From NCBI RefSeq assembly GCF_006352065.1, contig NZ_CP040915.1, forward strand, positions 3,844,001-3,908,000: 64,000 nucleotides of DNA, in the 5' to 3' direction. Shown piece after piece: positions 24,351 through 32,736 of the stretch. Each line of letters opens with the position of its first letter. The first letter of the stretch is position 1. This DNA comes from Georgenia yuyongxinii. Its GTDB lineage: Bacteria; Actinomycetota; Actinomycetes; Actinomycetales; Actinomycetaceae. The notes under the pieces were generated by a model. The model saw only the letters and a program-made list of their open reading frames with translations. It had not been told where the DNA came from and made no database searches. A program made the translations under genes and the position numbers.

Positions 24351-24854
24351 ATGGCACCTCAACCTAGCGGGGCGCTCGCACGCACGCCGTCGGGTCTCGA
24401 CCTCATTCTCGTGCGCGAGTTCGCCTCGCCGCCCGCGCAGGTCTGGGCCACGCTGACCGAGTCCGCGCGGACGGTGAAGTGGTTCGGCTCGTGGACCGGC
24501 ACACCGGGGACCGGCGGCGTCGTCCGGGTGCGGATGGTGCACGAGGAGGGTGAGCACGAGACCACCGCGCGGATCGACGCGTGCGAGCCGCCGAAGCATC
24601 TGGCTGTCACCACCGGCGAGGAGGCCGGGGGCTGGCGGCTCGAGATGTTCCTGGTGGACAGCGGCGACGGCGGGACCATTCTGCGGTTCGTCCACCACCT
24701 GCCGGCGGATGCCCCCGTGGCGGACACGGGGGTCGGCTGGGACTTCTACCTGGACAACTTCGCGGCGGCGCACGAGGACCGGCCGCTGGTGATGTGGGAC
24801 GACTACTACCCTGCGCTGCTGCCCTACTACGAGGCGCTGGCCGAGCAGGCCTGA
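24351..24854 (+). CDS. SRPBCC (AHSA1-like) domain protein
   Basis: Single START/Bet-v1-like ligand-binding domain of 167 residues in the AHSA1/Aha1 C-terminal-like group. The start is typical (LILVREFASPPAQVWATLTE followed by VKWFGSW), the middle strand reads TTARIDACEPPKHLAVT, and the closing helix reads WDFYLDNFAAAHEDRP. The ATG at 24351 follows GAAGGAG. Close relatives often accompany ArsR-type regulators, which are absent here. The ligand is unknown. Confidence 0.82.
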   Translation: MAPQPSGALARTPSGLDLILVREFASPPAQVWATLTESARTVKWFGSWTGTPGTGGVVRVRMVHEEGEHETTARIDACEPPKHLAVTTGEEAGGWRLEMFLVDSGDGGTILRFVHHLPADAPVADTGVGWDFYLDNFAAAHEDRPLVMWDDYYPALLPYYEALAEQA

Positions 24855-24857
24855 GCT

Positions 24858-25181
24858 CTACTCCTCTGCCGTGACCGCGGTCAGGAGCACGACCGAGTCC
24901 TCGATAGCGGCCAGACCGTGCCGCTCGTGCGGCACCGGCTCGAGCGCGCCCGCAGGGAGCACGACGTCCCCACCGGGGCTGGTCAGCCGCACGAGCCCGT
25001 GCAGCACCTGCAGCGTGGCCGCGAGCGGAGTGTTGTGCTCTTCCAGCTTCTGCCCCGCCGCGAGCGCGATGATGCTCTGCCGCAACGGCCCGTCGTGGAT
25101 GAGCTTCAACGCGCTGCGCCCGCGCGGAGACGCCTCTGCGGCGGCGAGGTGCTCGGCCACCAGGCCGGGGATGTCAGGCAT
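24858..25181 (-). CDS. Cupin-fold protein
   Basis: A small cytosolic cupin of 107 residues. The beta-barrel pattern is seen in GPLRQSIIALAAGQKLEEHN, LQVLHGLVRLTSPGGDVVLP, AGALEPVPHERHGLAAIEDS and VVLLTAVTAE. Potential metal ligands His49 (EEHN) and His85 (PHERHG) are present, but the canonical G(X)5HXH motif is incomplete. It overlaps the end of the DUF3137-like gene by 8 nt, so the two are co-transcribed. Function not assignable. Confidence 0.72.
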   Translation of the reverse strand: MPDIPGLVAEHLAAAEASPRGRSALKLIHDGPLRQSIIALAAGQKLEEHNTPLAATLQVLHGLVRLTSPGGDVVLPAGALEPVPHERHGLAAIEDSVVLLTAVTAEE

Positions 25182-25869
25182 GACGACCTCCGAAGTTGTC
25201 CCACACGAAGGATGGCACGAGCTCCACGACCGCGGTCAGTCGGGCCAGCGCGGGCTCGACGGCAGCGAGGTCCGCGCTGCCCCGGTCCCACCAGAAGATC
25301 GCGTCGCCCTCGATGAGCAGCCGCTGCCCGCGCAGGTCCTCGGCCATGAGACGTTCCATCAGACGAGGGTGCAGGACGTCGTAAGTCACCTGCTCGGGCG
25401 GGCCCTGCACCCGCCAGGCCCGGTTGAAGTCCTCGTGCTCGAGGTCGATGTCCCGGGCGCCGAGGGCGTTCGCGACCCGCGTCAGGGCGTTCTCCGGGGT
25501 GAGCTCGATCCGCGGCAGCGGGGCGGGCAGGCCGAGGGAGACCACGTGGAAGCGGTGGTTGGTCTGGCTCGTGCGGCCCTGGCCGTCGGTGCTCCGGGTG
25601 ACGTAGGTGTACCGGAAGGAGCGCGCCGGGCGGTCGACGTACTCGCCCTCGAGCACCTCGTCGGCGTGCCGGCTGCTGCCGGTGCCGAAGGGACCGCCGC
25701 GCAGCGCACGGGTCAGCTCGGTGTTGCGCCGGTCGAGATAGCGCCAGCCACGCTGCGCGGCCCAGGCCTGCAGCGCCTGGTGGCGACGGCTGTTCACGAC
25801 CACCGCCACCGCGACGACCACGACGGTGAGCACTACGCCGAGCGTCGCGATCAGGGCCACCGGGTCCAT
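25174..25869 (-). CDS. Membrane-anchored protein, DUF3137-like
   Basis: A 231-residue protein with one N-terminal transmembrane helix (ALIATLGVVLTVVVVAVAVVV, residues 5-25) and a cytoplasmic-type alpha+beta domain. The domain begins with LQAWAAQRGWRYLDR and includes ARSFRYTYVTRSTDGQGRTS and GQRLLIEGDAIFWWDRG. This layout resembles DUF3137-type proteins, but I cannot be sure of the family. The ATG at 25869 follows GAGGAGG. The upstream gene of a two-gene unit with the cupin. Confidence 0.65.
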   Translation of the reverse strand: MDPVALIATLGVVLTVVVVAVAVVVNSRRHQALQAWAAQRGWRYLDRRNTELTRALRGGPFGTGSSRHADEVLEGEYVDRPARSFRYTYVTRSTDGQGRTSQTNHRFHVVSLGLPAPLPRIELTPENALTRVANALGARDIDLEHEDFNRAWRVQGPPEQVTYDVLHPRLMERLMAEDLRGQRLLIEGDAIFWWDRGSADLAAVEPALARLTAVVELVPSFVWDNFGGRHA

Positions 25870-26006
25870 CAGCCACCTCCTCGGGCAACGGCTCCGCTCG
25901 GGCCGTCGGGGCTGACGCTACCGGGCCGCACCGACACCGCCGGCAGCCGCCGCACACCCGCCTTCGGGCGCTGGCCGGGGTGGGCCTCATCCGGTAGGAA
26001 AGGCGC

Positions 26007-26396
26007 ATGACCAGCGCCATCTCGAGCATCGCCATCGACGCGCACGATCCCCGGCGCGTCGCCGACTTCTGGGCCGCCGCCCTCGGCTGGGTGGTCCTCG
26101 AGGACCCCGACGAGGAGGTGGTAAGCATCGGACCGGCCGACGGCAGCGCGCCGGGGATCGACGTCATCCCTGTCCCGGACGCCAAGTCGGTGAAGAACCG
26201 GCTGCACCTGGACCTGCGCGCGGACGGGTCGACCCAGGCGGAGGAGGTCGACCGCCTCCTGGCCCTGGGCGCCACCCGTGCCGACGTCGGCCAGGGGCCC
26301 GACGTCACCTGGGTGGTCCTCGCCGACCCGGAGGGCAACGAGTTCTGCGTGCTGCAGCGCTCGGCGCAGCGGGTGGCCGCCGAGGCAGGACGGTGA
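26007..26396 (+). CDS. VOC family (glyoxalase-like) protein
   Basis: A 129-residue vicinal-oxygen-chelate protein of the short actinobacterial 'glyoxalase-like' type. Features are the starter IAIDAHDPRRVADFWAAALG, the middle LHLDLRADGSTQAEEVDRLL and the C-terminal TWVVLADPEGNEFCVLQ carrying the terminal Glu ligand. It opens close to a TAGGAA box and an AGGAAAGG stretch, so it could be leaderless or have a normal RBS. It is followed 51 bp later by the polymerase gene on the same strand. Substrate unknown. Confidence 0.85.
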   Translation: MTSAISSIAIDAHDPRRVADFWAAALGWVVLEDPDEEVVSIGPADGSAPGIDVIPVPDAKSVKNRLHLDLRADGSTQAEEVDRLLALGATRADVGQGPDVTWVVLADPEGNEFCVLQRSAQRVAAEAGR

Positions 26397-26435
26397 CGAA
26401 CGGGCTCGTCGGCGCGGGGTGAGCGATCACCGCCC

Positions 26436-26441
26436 TACGCT
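26436..26441 (+). promoter_or_regulatory. -10 box TACGCT of a probable leaderless transcript (polymerase)
   Basis: TACGCT ends 6 nt before the GTG at 26448 and there is no Shine-Dalgarno. The same hexamer precedes DUF5997 at 4121. Confidence 0.45.
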
Positions 26442-26447
26442 CGGGGC

Positions 26448-28100
26448 GTGGACGTCGTCGTGGCAGCGAGCGCGGAGGGCGTGCACCTGGTGCGCGACGG
26501 CGACGACCCAGCCTCCGCCGTCGTGCCCGCCGCCCAGCTCCCCGACCGGGTGCGTGCGCTCGAGCGCGACCGTCCCCGCTGGGTCTGGGCCGACACCGCA
26601 ACCACCTACCCCGCCCTGCTGCGCGCCGGGGTCCGGGTGGAGCGGTGCCACGACCTGCGGCTGTGTCACACGATCCTCCGGCACGCGGCGGCGACGGCGG
26701 GCTCCTCGCTGGCGACGGCGCCGCCCGGCCCGTGGGACGCCCTGGCGGCGGACGATGCCGACCGGACCCCCACCCTCCTCGACGACCTCGCCCCGGCGAT
26801 CGGGCCCGACGAGGTCCTCGGTGAGCACGCCCGGCAGCGCGCCGCACTCGCCCTCGCCGCCGACCCGGGCCGGTTGCGCCTGCTGCTGGCCGCCGAGTCG
26901 GCCGGGGCGCTCATCGCCGCGGAGATGTCCCACGACGGGCTGCCGTGGGACCGGGCCATCCACGACCGGCTGCTGACCGAGCTCCTCGGCCCCCGCCCCG
27001 CGCAGGGTGGCCGCCCGCCCCGGCTCGAGGCGCTGGCCCGCCAGGTCAGAGAGCTGCTCGACGCCCCCCACCTGAACCCGGACTCGCCCCCGGAACTGCT
27101 CCGCGCGCTGCGCGGGGCAGGCCTCGACGTGACCTCGACGAGCAAGTGGGAGCTCGCCGAGCTCGATCACCCGGTGATCACGCCCCTGCTGGAGTACAAG
27201 CGGCTGGCCCGCCTTCTCAGCGCCAACGGGTGGGCCTGGATGGACGCCTGGATCCGCCCACCCGGCCCGGGCCACCGCGGGCGCTTCCATCCGGACTACG
27301 TGCCAGGCGGCGTCGTCAGCGGGCGGTGGGCCACTCGCGGCGGCGGCGCGCTGCAGCTGCCCAAGCAGGTGCGCGGCGCCGTCGTCCCCGATCCGGGGTG
27401 GAAGCTCGTGGTCGCCGACGCCGCCCAGCTCGAGCCCCGCGTTCTCGCCGCGATGGCCCGGGACGAGCAGATGGCGCGGGCCGGGCGCGGGGCGGACCTC
27501 TACCAGGGTCTGGTGGACGCCGGCGTCGTCGAGCGCCGCGCGCACGCCAAGGTCGCGATGCTGGGGGCGATGTACGGGGCGACCACGGGCGACGCCGGCC
27601 AGCTGATGCCCCGACTCAAGGGCGCATACCCGCGCGCCATCGGCGTGGTGGACCGGGCGGCGCAGACGGGTGAACGTGGCGGGGTGGTCAGCACCTGGCT
27701 GGGCCGGACCTCCCCGCCGCCGCCCGAGGAGTGGCACGTGGTCCAGCGCCGGGCGAGCGAGGCCGACGCCGACGAGTCCGCGCGGCGCGGGGCCCGCCGC
27801 CGTGCCCGGGACTGGGGCCGCTTCACCCGCAACTTCGTGGTGCAGGGCAGCGCCGCGGAGTGGGCCCTGTGCTGGATGGCGGACCTGCGCCTGCGGCTGC
27901 GCAGGATCGGCGACGGCGCCGCGCACCTCGTCTTCTTCCTCCATGACGAGGTCATCGTGCACACCCCCGCCCGCCTCGCCGACGACGTCGCCGCCGCCGT
28001 GCACGAGGCCGCCGCGGGGGCGGGCCGGCTGCTCTTCGGGGACTTCCCGGTGGACTTCCCGCTCGACGTCGCGGTGGTCGACAGCTACGCGGAGGCGTGA
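26448..28100 (+). CDS. PolA-like bifunctional 3'-5' exonuclease/DNA polymerase (no 5' nuclease domain)
   Basis: Family A polymerase of 550 residues that lacks the 5' nuclease module of Pol I, as in an actinobacterial accessory group. The N-terminal ~180 residues are the exonuclease-like domain (RCHDLRLCHTILRHA), without an obvious complete DEDD set. Polymerase motif A is VVADAAQLEPRVLAAMARD with Asp324. The O-helix is RAHAKVAMLGAMYGATTGD, keeping Arg and Lys. Motif C is FFLHDEVIVHTP with His499-Asp500-Glu501. Motif A reads DAAQLEPR instead of DYSQIELR, so the family Tyr and Ser are Ala. It is convergent with thiQ, one base between the stops. Cellular role uncertain (repair?). Confidence 0.88.
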   Translation: MDVVVAASAEGVHLVRDGDDPASAVVPAAQLPDRVRALERDRPRWVWADTATTYPALLRAGVRVERCHDLRLCHTILRHAAATAGSSLATAPPGPWDALAADDADRTPTLLDDLAPAIGPDEVLGEHARQRAALALAADPGRLRLLLAAESAGALIAAEMSHDGLPWDRAIHDRLLTELLGPRPAQGGRPPRLEALARQVRELLDAPHLNPDSPPELLRALRGAGLDVTSTSKWELAELDHPVITPLLEYKRLARLLSANGWAWMDAWIRPPGPGHRGRFHPDYVPGGVVSGRWATRGGGALQLPKQVRGAVVPDPGWKLVVADAAQLEPRVLAAMARDEQMARAGRGADLYQGLVDAGVVERRAHAKVAMLGAMYGATTGDAGQLMPRLKGAYPRAIGVVDRAAQTGERGGVVSTWLGRTSPPPPEEWHVVQRRASEADADESARRGARRRARDWGRFTRNFVVQGSAAEWALCWMADLRLRLRRIGDGAAHLVFFLHDEVIVHTPARLADDVAAAVHEAAAGAGRLLFGDFPVDFPLDVAVVDSYAEA

Positions 28101-28101
28101 G

Positions 28102-29292
28102 TCAGGCGCTGCCCGGCTCCACCCGTGTGTCATCGTGGGGTGAGGCGGGGACGACGACGGCCGCCCCGGGGTCCAGCCGCACCTGCACCCGCTCCCCCAC
28201 CACCGTGGCCCCGGGTGCGACGGCGGTGGCCCGGCTGCCGTCGGGCAGGGTGACGTCCACCTCGGTGCGGCCCCGCACGAACCTTGTGCCGAGCACGGGT
28301 ACCTCGACGTCGTCGCCGCCCGTCCAGCCCTCGCCGGTGACCACGTGCAGCGCGGCCGGGCCGACGGCGACCAGGGCTGCGCCGTCGGGCACCGCCGTGC
28401 GCAGGGGCACCTCACCGAGGACGGTCCGGGCGACGTCGCGGCGGACCTCGGCGGGCAGGAAGGGCCCGTAGCCGAGGAAGGCGGCCACCTCCCGGCTGAC
28501 CGGGCGCCACCACAGCCGGTCCGGGGCGTCGACCTGCAGCAGACGGCCGGCGTCCATCACGGCGACCCGGTCCGCCACGGTGAACGCCTCGTCGTGGTCG
28601 TGGGTGACGTACAGGGCCGTGGTGCCGGTCGCACGCAGGATGTCGTGCAGCTCGCCGGTGAGGTGCTCGCGCAGCCCGCGGTCGAGGGCGGAGAGCGGCT
28701 CGTCGAGGAGCAGCAGGGCCGGCTGCGGCGCGAGCGCCCGGGCCAGCGTCACGCGCTGCGCCTGCCCGCCGGAGAGGGTGCTGACCGGGCGCGGGCCGTA
28801 GCCGGCCAGGCCGACGAGGTCGAGCAGCTCGGCCACCCGCCGCTCGCGGCGGGCCCGGGGCAGCCGCGCCATGGTCAGGCCGTAGGCGACGTTCCCCGCC
28901 ACCGTCCGGTGCGGGAACAGCTGTCCGTCCTGGAACATCAGGCCGAACCCGCGCCGGTGCACCGGGACACCGGCGAGGTCCCGCCCCGCCCAGCGCATCG
29001 TGCCGCCGGCCACCGGTTCCAGGCCTGCGACGGCGCGGAGCAGGGAGGACTTGCCGGAGCCGGATGGCCCGAGCAGCGCGACCACCTCGCCCGTGCGCAC
29101 GTCCAGGTCCACCCCGGCGACCGCCGTCGTCACCGCTCCCCGGCCCGCGGGGTAGCGCACGTGGAGGTCGCGCACGCGCAACCCCTCGGGCGCGGCGCCC
29201 GGGCGGGCATGGTTCACCGCACGGTCCGCAGCACGGTCCGCAGCGCTGGCCCCCGCCCGGCCCTCCGCTGCGGCGCGAACCTCGCTCACCAT
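28102..29292 (-). CDS. thiQ: Thiamine ABC transporter ATP-binding protein
   Basis: Energises thiamine/TPP import with ThiB and ThiP. The 396-residue ATPase has Walker A GPSGSGKSS (75-83), signature LSGGQAQR (173-180), Walker B LLLLDEPLSALD (193-204) and the H-loop VTHDHDEAF. A TOBE-like domain follows in the C-terminal ~120 residues, which makes it longer than E. coli ThiQ and closer to spermidine/iron-type ATPases. The first ~35 residues are an Ala/Arg-rich tail. The ATG at 29292 follows GAAGGAGG; the start overlaps the end of thiP by 7 nt. The TPP riboswitch upstream of thiB identifies the substrate. Confidence 0.88.
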   Translation of the reverse strand: MVSEVRAAAEGRAGASAADRAADRAVNHARPGAAPEGLRVRDLHVRYPAGRGAVTTAVAGVDLDVRTGEVVALLGPSGSGKSSLLRAVAGLEPVAGGTMRWAGRDLAGVPVHRRGFGLMFQDGQLFPHRTVAGNVAYGLTMARLPRARRERRVAELLDLVGLAGYGPRPVSTLSGGQAQRVTLARALAPQPALLLLDEPLSALDRGLREHLTGELHDILRATGTTALYVTHDHDEAFTVADRVAVMDAGRLLQVDAPDRLWWRPVSREVAAFLGYGPFLPAEVRRDVARTVLGEVPLRTAVPDGAALVAVGPAALHVVTGEGWTGGDDVEVPVLGTRFVRGRTEVDVTLPDGSRATAVAPGATVVGERVQVRLDPGAAVVVPASPHDDTRVEPGSA

Positions 29293-30992
29293 TCGGATCC
29301 CTCCTTCGTGCGCAGCTTCTCGGCCAGCGCCATGACGGTGGCGGTCAGCACCGCCAGCACCACGGCCGCGGCCAGCGCCATGCCGTAGTTCTCCGCGCCC
29401 GGCCGCCCCAGCAGGCGGAAGATCACCACCGGCAAGGTGGGCCGGTCCGGGCGGGCCAGGAACGACGTCGCCCCGAACTCCCCCAGCGAGACGGCGAACG
29501 CGAACCCGACCGCCAGTCCGATGCCTCGGACCAGGTAGGGGCCGTCCACCGTGCTCAGCACGCGCCACCGCGACGCGCCGAGGACCGCCGCCACCTCGCG
29601 CTGGCGCGGGTCGATCGCCCGCAGCACGGGCAGCACGGCCCGCACCACGAGCGGCACGGCAACGACCGCCTGGGCGATGGGCACGAGGACCAGCGACGAG
29701 CGCAGGTCCAGCGGCGGGCGGTCGAGTGTGATGAGGAAGCCGAACCCGACCGTGACCGCGGAGACGCCCAGCGGCAGCATGAACACGGCGTCGAGCAGGC
29801 TCACCGCGCGCCGCGCGGCCCGCGCGCGGGGGCGCCGCGAGACCACCAGGGCCACCAGCGTGCCGACCATGACGGCGAGCACGGTGGCGTCGACCGCGAC
29901 GCGCAGTGAGTCTGCGGTGGCCTCCCACACGGTCACCGACAGCGCGTTGTCCCCGCCGGTGGTGCCGAGGGCGCGGTAGTTGCCCAGGCCCCACCCGTCA
30001 GGGGCGCGGAAGGACCGCACCACCAGGCCCACGAGCGGAAGCGCGAGCAGTCCGAGGACCACGATGGCGGTGACGACGGAAGGCAGGAGGTCCGCGCCCG
30101 GGCGTGGGCGCGCGCTGGTGCGCTCGATGAGCGTGAGCCGGTGCCCGGCGTCGGACGTGCGCAGGCCCAGCGCGCGCTCCCGGCGCGTGCGGGTGCGCCC
30201 GGCGACCGCGAGGGCGGTGGCGACCACGACGAGCTGGACCACGGAGAGCACCGCGGCGGCCCGCAGATCGAGGAACTGGGTGGTCTGCACCCAGATCTCC
30301 GTCTCGATGGTGCCGGACCGGGCACCGCCCATCGTCAGGACCACCCCGAAGGCGGTGGCGCAGAAGAGGAAGACGATCGAGGCCGCCGAGGCGATCGCGG
30401 GCGCGAGCGCGGGGAGGGTGACGGTACGGAAGGCCCGGACCGGGGAAGCCCCGAGCGCCCTCGCCGCCTGCTCCGCCCGCGGGTCCAGCCGGGCCCACAT
30501 GCCACCGACCGTGCGCACCACCACGGTGTAGTTGAAGAACACCAGGGCGAGCACGATCGCGGCCAGGGTGCCGTCCAGGCCGAGAAAACCCAGGGGCCCG
30601 CCCTCCGAGAGCAGCGACCGGAACGCGACACCGACGACGACGCTGGGCAGCACGAACGGGACGGTCACGAACGCCCGCACCAGGCCGCGGCCGCGCCAGC
30701 GGCAGCGGTAGAGGACGTAGGCGCCCGGGATCCCCAGCAGCACCGCCCCGGCCGTGCCCAGGACGGCCTGGGTGAGCGTCTGGCCGATGATCCGCCAGGT
30801 CCGGGGGCGGGCGAACACCTCGGTGAAGGCGCTCAGGTCGAGGGCGCCGTCGGTGAGGAAGCCCCGGCCCACCAGCGACAGCACCGGCCAGGCGAAGAAG
30901 ACGCCGAGGAACAGCAGCGGCAGCCCAGCCGCGAGCGCCCAGGCCGCCGCTCCGGCAACCCGGGCACCCGCGTACGTGCGCGGCCGGGTCAT
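29286..30992 (-). CDS. thiP: Thiamine ABC transporter permease, duplicated-domain form
   Basis: Single-chain permease with two fused transmembrane halves (568 residues, ~12 helices), as in ThiP and FbpB. Both halves carry the cytoplasmic EAA loop: RAEQAARALGASPVRAFRTV in the first and QREVAAVLGASRWRVLSTV in the second. Helix ends such as FNYTVVVRTVGGMWARL and QAVVAVPLVVRAVLPVLRAI are typical. The ATG at 30992 sits in TGATG, one base overlapping the thiB stop, so translation is coupled. Short C-terminal overlap with thiQ. Confidence 0.9.
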   Translation of the reverse strand: MTRPRTYAGARVAGAAAWALAAGLPLLFLGVFFAWPVLSLVGRGFLTDGALDLSAFTEVFARPRTWRIIGQTLTQAVLGTAGAVLLGIPGAYVLYRCRWRGRGLVRAFVTVPFVLPSVVVGVAFRSLLSEGGPLGFLGLDGTLAAIVLALVFFNYTVVVRTVGGMWARLDPRAEQAARALGASPVRAFRTVTLPALAPAIASAASIVFLFCATAFGVVLTMGGARSGTIETEIWVQTTQFLDLRAAAVLSVVQLVVVATALAVAGRTRTRRERALGLRTSDAGHRLTLIERTSARPRPGADLLPSVVTAIVVLGLLALPLVGLVVRSFRAPDGWGLGNYRALGTTGGDNALSVTVWEATADSLRVAVDATVLAVMVGTLVALVVSRRPRARAARRAVSLLDAVFMLPLGVSAVTVGFGFLITLDRPPLDLRSSLVLVPIAQAVVAVPLVVRAVLPVLRAIDPRQREVAAVLGASRWRVLSTVDGPYLVRGIGLAVGFAFAVSLGEFGATSFLARPDRPTLPVVIFRLLGRPGAENYGMALAAAVVLAVLTATVMALAEKLRTKEGSEW

Positions 30993-32080
30993 CAGCCGAT
31001 CACGGTCTCCGTCCAGGTGGCGATCCAGTCCTCGCGGTGGGCGCTGATGTCCTCCGGGGCGACAGTGAACGGCTTCTCCGCGAGCGGGGCGTGCGCCGCC
31101 CACGCCTCGGGCAGCTCGGTCTGCTCGTCGACGGGGTACATGTACATCTGGCCCGGGATGTCGCCCTGGGCCTCCGGGGAGAGCAGGAAGTCGATGAACT
31201 TGTGCGCGGCCGCCTGGTTCTGCGTGCCGGCGATGACGCCCGCGTACTCGACCTGGCGGAAGCAGGTGTCCAGGAGCGCGCCGGTGCGCGGCTCGCCGCC
31301 GTTCTCCGGGACCTCGGCGGCGGGCGAGGACGCGTAGGAGAGCACCAGCGGCCGCGGCCCGGCGCCCTCGGAGCCGGAGAAGTCCACGTAGTAGGCGTCC
31401 GACCAGCCCTCGACGACCTTCACGCCGTTGTCGCGCAGCTGCTCCCAGTACTGCTGCCAGCCGTCCTCGCCGAACGCGCCGACGGTGGCAAGCAGGAACG
31501 CCAGGCCCGGCGACGACGTCGCGGGGTTGGTGACCACCAGGAGGTCCTTGTACTCGGGCTTGGTGAGGTCCTCGAGCGTGACGGGCTCGGGCACCCCGGC
31601 GTCGGAGAACCACTGGTGGTCGACGTTGACGCACACGTCGCCCATGTCGACCGGGGTGAGGGCGCCGGCGTCGTCGGCGTACTGCTCCGCGCCGACCGGC
31701 AGGGCGTCCGTGCGGTAGGGCTCGAGCACGCCGGCGTCGACGGCGCGGGCGGCGAAGGAGTTGTCGATGCCGTACACGACGTCACCGAGGGGAGAGTCCT
31801 TCGTGAGGATGAGCTGGTTGACCAGGGCGCCGGCGTCGCCGGGTGCCACGAACGTCACGTCGAACCCGTTCTCGTCCTCGAACTGCGCGAGGAGGTCCTC
31901 GCTGAGGCTGAACGAGTCGTGCGTGACCACTGTCAGCTCGAGGGGCTGGGCGGCGCCGCCCTTGCCTGGCGCGGAGGCGCCGTCGCCGCCACCGATGACG
32001 CTGCACCCGGCGAGGGTGAGCGCGGCAACGGCGAGGACGCCGGTGCGGGCGGACCAGCTGATGCTGTTGGTCCTGGTCAT
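30992..32080 (-). CDS. thiB: Thiamine ABC transporter substrate-binding lipoprotein
   Basis: Extracellular lipoprotein that captures thiamine or its phosphates. The 362-residue protein has a signal peptide with lipobox LAGC (Cys26). The ThiB/TbpA fold follows: LTVVTHDSFSLSEDLLAQFE, GDAGALVNQLILTKDSPLGD, VVYGIDNSFAARAVDAGVLE, PVDMGDVCVNVDHQWF, LLVVTNPATSSPGLAFLLAT and the C-terminal KFIDFLLSPEAQGDIPGQMY. ATG 32080 is chosen; a TTG at 32089, closer to the GGAGGAG site, is possible. It is directly downstream of a TPP riboswitch, which confirms thiamine as cargo. First gene of thiB-thiP-thiQ. Confidence 0.92.
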   Translation of the reverse strand: MTRTNSISWSARTGVLAVAALTLAGCSVIGGGDGASAPGKGGAAQPLELTVVTHDSFSLSEDLLAQFEDENGFDVTFVAPGDAGALVNQLILTKDSPLGDVVYGIDNSFAARAVDAGVLEPYRTDALPVGAEQYADDAGALTPVDMGDVCVNVDHQWFSDAGVPEPVTLEDLTKPEYKDLLVVTNPATSSPGLAFLLATVGAFGEDGWQQYWEQLRDNGVKVVEGWSDAYYVDFSGSEGAGPRPLVLSYASSPAAEVPENGGEPRTGALLDTCFRQVEYAGVIAGTQNQAAAHKFIDFLLSPEAQGDIPGQMYMYPVDEQTELPEAWAAHAPLAEKPFTVAPEDISAHREDWIATWTETVIG

Positions 32081-32114
32081 GCTGGTCAAGGCTCCTCCTC
32101 GTACTTCAGGAGGG

Positions 32115-32152
32115 CCTGCCGTCGTCCCCAAAGCCGCGGGTGCGACGGCAGG
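32115..32152 (-). terminator. Hairpin in the TPP-riboswitch expression platform
   Basis: CCTGCCGTCG (32115-32124) pairs perfectly with CGACGGCAGG (32143-32152), a 10-bp stem with an 18-nt loop between the aptamer and the thiB ribosome-binding site. No T-run follows, so it may act by masking translation or by factor-dependent termination. Confidence 0.5.
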
Positions 32153-32157
32153 GAGAG

Positions 32158-32252
32158 ACGTTCCCGACTTCCTTCGCCGGTGCTAACCGGTGCAGGTTCG
32201 AGGGTCTGCGGCTGTCCGCACTCTCAGCGCCGCTGCGGCGCTCCCCTGTCGT
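32158..32252 (-). ncRNA. TPP riboswitch (THI element) controlling thiBPQ
   Basis: Read on the minus strand, the region contains the ordered THI-box blocks: GGGGAGC at the 5' end, CTGAGAGTGCGG, ACCCTCGAACCTG, a short hairpin GGTTAGCACC and GCGAAGGAAGTCGGGAA at the 3' end. These match the P2-P5 core that binds thiamine pyrophosphate. Placed 80 nt upstream of thiB, it would shut down thiamine uptake when TPP is abundant. The AGGGA element reads AAGGA here, a tolerated variation. Confidence 0.93.
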
Positions 32253-32338
32253 TCGTCGACGAGCCTACACCGCGCGCGGCGGCCTGCCGGCCACGGGCGT
32301 GCTGCCCGCGCCAGGTGGCCACCCGCTGCCGGGGGAGG

Positions 32339-32605
32339 TCAGGCCCGCCGATCGATCTGCTTGGCAGCCGGCCCGGAGTACCACTTGGACGCGCCGCGCA
32401 GGGCGAGCTGGCGGCTGAGGCCCACCAGGGCGCCGGAGACGGCGGCGAAGGTGACGACCTCCCACATCTTCACGCCCGGGTCGTCGGGGTCCTGGGGCGG
32501 CTCGTGGCCGGTCAAGGCCTTCCACCCGAGCTTGAGGGCCCGGTCCGTGACCAGGCCCGCGAGCAGCAGGGCTCCCGCATTCACCATGTTGTAGCGGATG
32601 TCCAT
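32339..32605 (-). CDS. DUF4235 domain-containing membrane protein
   Basis: An 88-residue actinobacterial protein of unknown function. It has two hydrophobic segments, VNAGALLLAGLVTDRALKLG (8-27) and MWEVVTFAAVSGALVGLSRQ (47-66), joined by a GHEPPQDPDDPG loop that is conserved in the family, and a short basic tail. ATG 32605. It lies 131 bp downstream of mnhG on the same strand, possibly as a separate unit. No partner-based clue to its function. Confidence 0.85.
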   Translation of the reverse strand: MDIRYNMVNAGALLLAGLVTDRALKLGWKALTGHEPPQDPDDPGVKMWEVVTFAAVSGALVGLSRQLALRGASKWYSGPAAKQIDRRA

Positions 32606-32736
32606 CCTCGCTCCGTCCGTTCGATGGTTGCGCGTGCGCGCCTGGCCGCATGGCCGCGCCCGCCTCCGATCATGCCGGACCGACAGCGGTCCCGCGCACC
32701 GCCGGGCAGTACCTCATCGGCAGGCGCCCCGGAACC

